From: Streptomyces sp. NBC_01429
Lineage (GTDB): Bacteria > Actinomycetota > Actinomycetes > Streptomycetales > Streptomycetaceae
Assembly: GCF_036231945.1 (NCBI RefSeq)
Contig: NZ_CP109599.1
Location: 6,103,501 to 6,167,500 of the forward strand
Length of the DNA: 64,000 nucleotides
Reading direction: 5' to 3'
The translations under genes and the position numbers were made by a program. Positions 62,503-64,000 of the stretch are shown here, piece after piece (within the stretch, counting starts at the first letter, position 1; each line of letters begins with the position of its first letter). The notes below the pieces were generated by a model. The model was given only the letters and a program-made list of their open reading frames with translations. It was not told the origin of the DNA and did no database searches.

Positions 62503-64000
62503 GTGGCCGACCGTCTCATCGTCCGTGGCGCGCGCGAGCACAATCTCAAGAACGTCTCGCTCGACCTCCCCCGTGACTCACTCATCGTCTTCACCGGGCT
62601 CTCCGGGTCGGGCAAGTCCTCTCTCGCGTTCGACACGATCTTCGCCGAGGGGCAGCGCCGGTACGTGGAGTCGCTCTCCTCGTACGCCCGGCAGTTCCTC
62701 GGCCAGATGGACAAGCCGGACGTCGACTTCATCGAAGGGCTCTCCCCGGCCGTCTCCATCGACCAGAAGTCGACCTCGCGCAACCCGCGCTCGACGGTCG
62801 GCACGATCACCGAGGTCTACGACTACCTCCGGCTGCTCTTCGCCCGGATCGGCAAGCCGCACTGTCCCCAGTGCGCGCGGCCGATCTCCCGCCAGTCGCC
62901 GCAGGCCATCGTGGACCGGGTCCTGGAGCTGCCCGAGGGCAGCCGCTTCCAGGTGCTCTCGCCGCTGGTGCGCGAGCGCAAGGGCGAGTTCGTCGACCTC
63001 TTCTCCGACCTCCAGACCAAGGGGTACAGCCGGGCCAGGGTCGACGGGCAGACCGTCCAGCTCACCGAGCCGCCCACGCTGAAGAAGCAGGAGAAGCACA
63101 CCATCGAGGTGGTCGTCGACCGCCTCACGGTGAAGGACAGCGCGAAGCGCCGGCTCACCGACTCCGTCGAGACGGCCCTCGGGCTCTCCGGCGGCATGGT
63201 CGTGCTCGACTTCGTCGACCTCCCCGAGGACGACCCCGAGCGCGAGCGGATGTACTCCGAGCATCTGTACTGCCCGTACGACGACCTCTCCTTCGAGGAG
63301 CTGGAGCCCCGCTCCTTCTCCTTCAACTCCCCCTTCGGCGCCTGCCCCGACTGCACCGGCATCGGGACGCGCATGGAGGTCGACCCGGAGCTGATCGTCC
63401 CCGACGAGGACAAGTCCCTCGACGAGGGCGCGATCCACCCCTGGTCCCACGGCCACACCAAGGAGTACTTCGGCCGGATGATCGGCGGCCTCGCCAAGGC
63501 CCTCGGCTTCCGTACGGACATCCCGTGGGCCGGACTGCCCCAGCGCGCCAAGAAGGCGCTGCTCCACGGGCACAAGACGCAGGTCGAGGTCCGCTACCGC
63601 AACCGGTACGGGCGCGAGCGCGCCTACACCACCCCCGCCTTCGAGGGCGCGGTCTCCTTCGTCAAGAGGCGTCATACCGAGGCCGAGAGCGACACCAGCA
63701 GGGAGCGCTTCGAGGGCTATATGCGCGAGGTGCCCTGCCCGACCTGTGACGGCACCCGGCTCAAGCCGATCGTCCTCGCGGTCACGGTGATGGACAAGTC
63801 CATCGCCGAGGTCTCCGCGCTGTCCATCAGCGACTGCGCCGACTTCCTCAGCAGGCTCACGCTCAACGCGCGCGACAAGAAGATCGCCGAGCGGGTGCTC
63901 AAGGAGGTCAACGAGCGGCTGAAATTCCTGGTCGACGTCGGCCTCGACTACCTCTCGCTCAACCGCGCGGCCGGCACCCTCTCCGGCGGCGAGGCACAGC
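62503..64000 (+). CDS. uvrA: Excinuclease ABC subunit A, N-terminal part
   Basis: The first 499 codons; the gene runs off the right edge. It begins at GTG (VADRLIVRGAREHNLKNVSLDLP). Walker A of the first ATPase is GLSGSGKSSLAFDTIFAEGQRRYVESLSSYARQF. Zinc pairs are CPQCAR and the CPDC and CPTC motifs, with the UvrB-binding and insertion domains between, and the frame is cut at LSGGEAQ, the first ABC signature. UvrA finds DNA damage and loads UvrB. Confidence 0.96.
   Translation, partial: MADRLIVRGAREHNLKNVSLDLPRDSLIVFTGLSGSGKSSLAFDTIFAEGQRRYVESLSSYARQFLGQMDKPDVDFIEGLSPAVSIDQKSTSRNPRSTVGTITEVYDYLRLLFARIGKPHCPQCARPISRQSPQAIVDRVLELPEGSRFQVLSPLVRERKGEFVDLFSDLQTKGYSRARVDGQTVQLTEPPTLKKQEKHTIEVVVDRLTVKDSAKRRLTDSVETALGLSGGMVVLDFVDLPEDDPERERMYSEHLYCPYDDLSFEELEPRSFSFNSPFGACPDCTGIGTRMEVDPELIVPDEDKSLDEGAIHPWSHGHTKEYFGRMIGGLAKALGFRTDIPWAGLPQRAKKALLHGHKTQVEVRYRNRYGRERAYTTPAFEGAVSFVKRRHTEAESDTSRERFEGYMREVPCPTCDGTRLKPIVLAVTVMDKSIAEVSALSISDCADFLSRLTLNARDKKIAERVLKEVNERLKFLVDVGLDYLSLNRAAGTLSGGEAQ

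Overview
This window is a high-GC actinobacterial chromosome segment, almost certainly Streptomyces. Third codon positions are nearly all G or C, GTG starts are frequent, Tat, Sec and lipoprotein exported proteins are common, and mycothiol-type and ANTAR/HxlR/SpoIIE families appear. The gene order pyruvate kinase / ANTAR response regulator / livFGMHK / thioesterase / polA / rpsA / coaE / uvrB / terD / terC / uvrA is the conserved Streptomyces core order. There is no prophage, transposase, CRISPR array or rRNA.

Left part (1-16 kb): the end of a siderophore-type amine N-monooxygenase, a Tat-exported 5'-nucleotidase, a SIMPL-domain protein and pyruvate kinase come first. A LAGLIDADG-type endonuclease gene then sits beside an odd tRNA with a CAA anticodon but a short variable arm, plus a degenerate second tRNA-like sequence. 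Next are the ANTAR antiterminator-type response regulator, a 54-bp perfect palindrome acting as a convergent terminator, and the branched-chain amino-acid ABC operon (livK, hairpin, livH-livM-livG-livF with GTGA overlaps). A hotdog thioesterase and a YdeP-like molybdopterin oxidoreductase follow.

Middle (16-43 kb): polA (polymerase with an eroded proofreading domain), a secreted lytic transglycosylase, HrpB helicase, a methyltransferase, ribosomal protein S1 with a clear promoter and long leader, an amine oxidase with an apparent in-frame internal deletion, PAC2 protein, coaE, a TPR protein, small membrane and lipoprotein genes, and slipin. An accessory-looking block follows: a SNF2 ATPase overlapping a SWIM zinc-finger gene, then a STAND (NB-ARC-like) NTPase with a TPR-like tail and a CDP-glycerol-transferase-like protein. 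A secreted alpha-lytic-type protease and a probably leaderless conserved gene close this part.

The most unusual signal is at 42.7-43.04 kb, between that last gene and the aminotransferase alaA. All four tRNA stems (T, acceptor, D, anticodon) can form with canonical spacing, but the 3' half lies before the 5' half, i.e. a candidate circularly permuted tRNA gene inside a structured, terminated RNA.

Right part (43-64 kb): alaA is divergent from a HxlR regulator with paired operator repeats. A multidomain SpoIIE-type phosphatase/kinase follows, preceded by an 11-G tract. Then come a degenerate uridine-kinase-like protein, the pseudouridine catabolic pair psuG-psuK, a glutathione-independent formaldehyde dehydrogenase, MGMT, a secreted glycerophosphodiesterase, an MHYT sensor, uvrB and TerD. 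A TerD protein fused to an FtsK-like domain lacking Walker motifs precedes terC, which lies under a yybP-ykoY (manganese) riboswitch. An MBL hydrolase, a maleylpyruvate-isomerase-family enzyme and the start of uvrA end the window. Short tandem direct repeats (11 to 33 bp) are scattered in the intergenic gaps.
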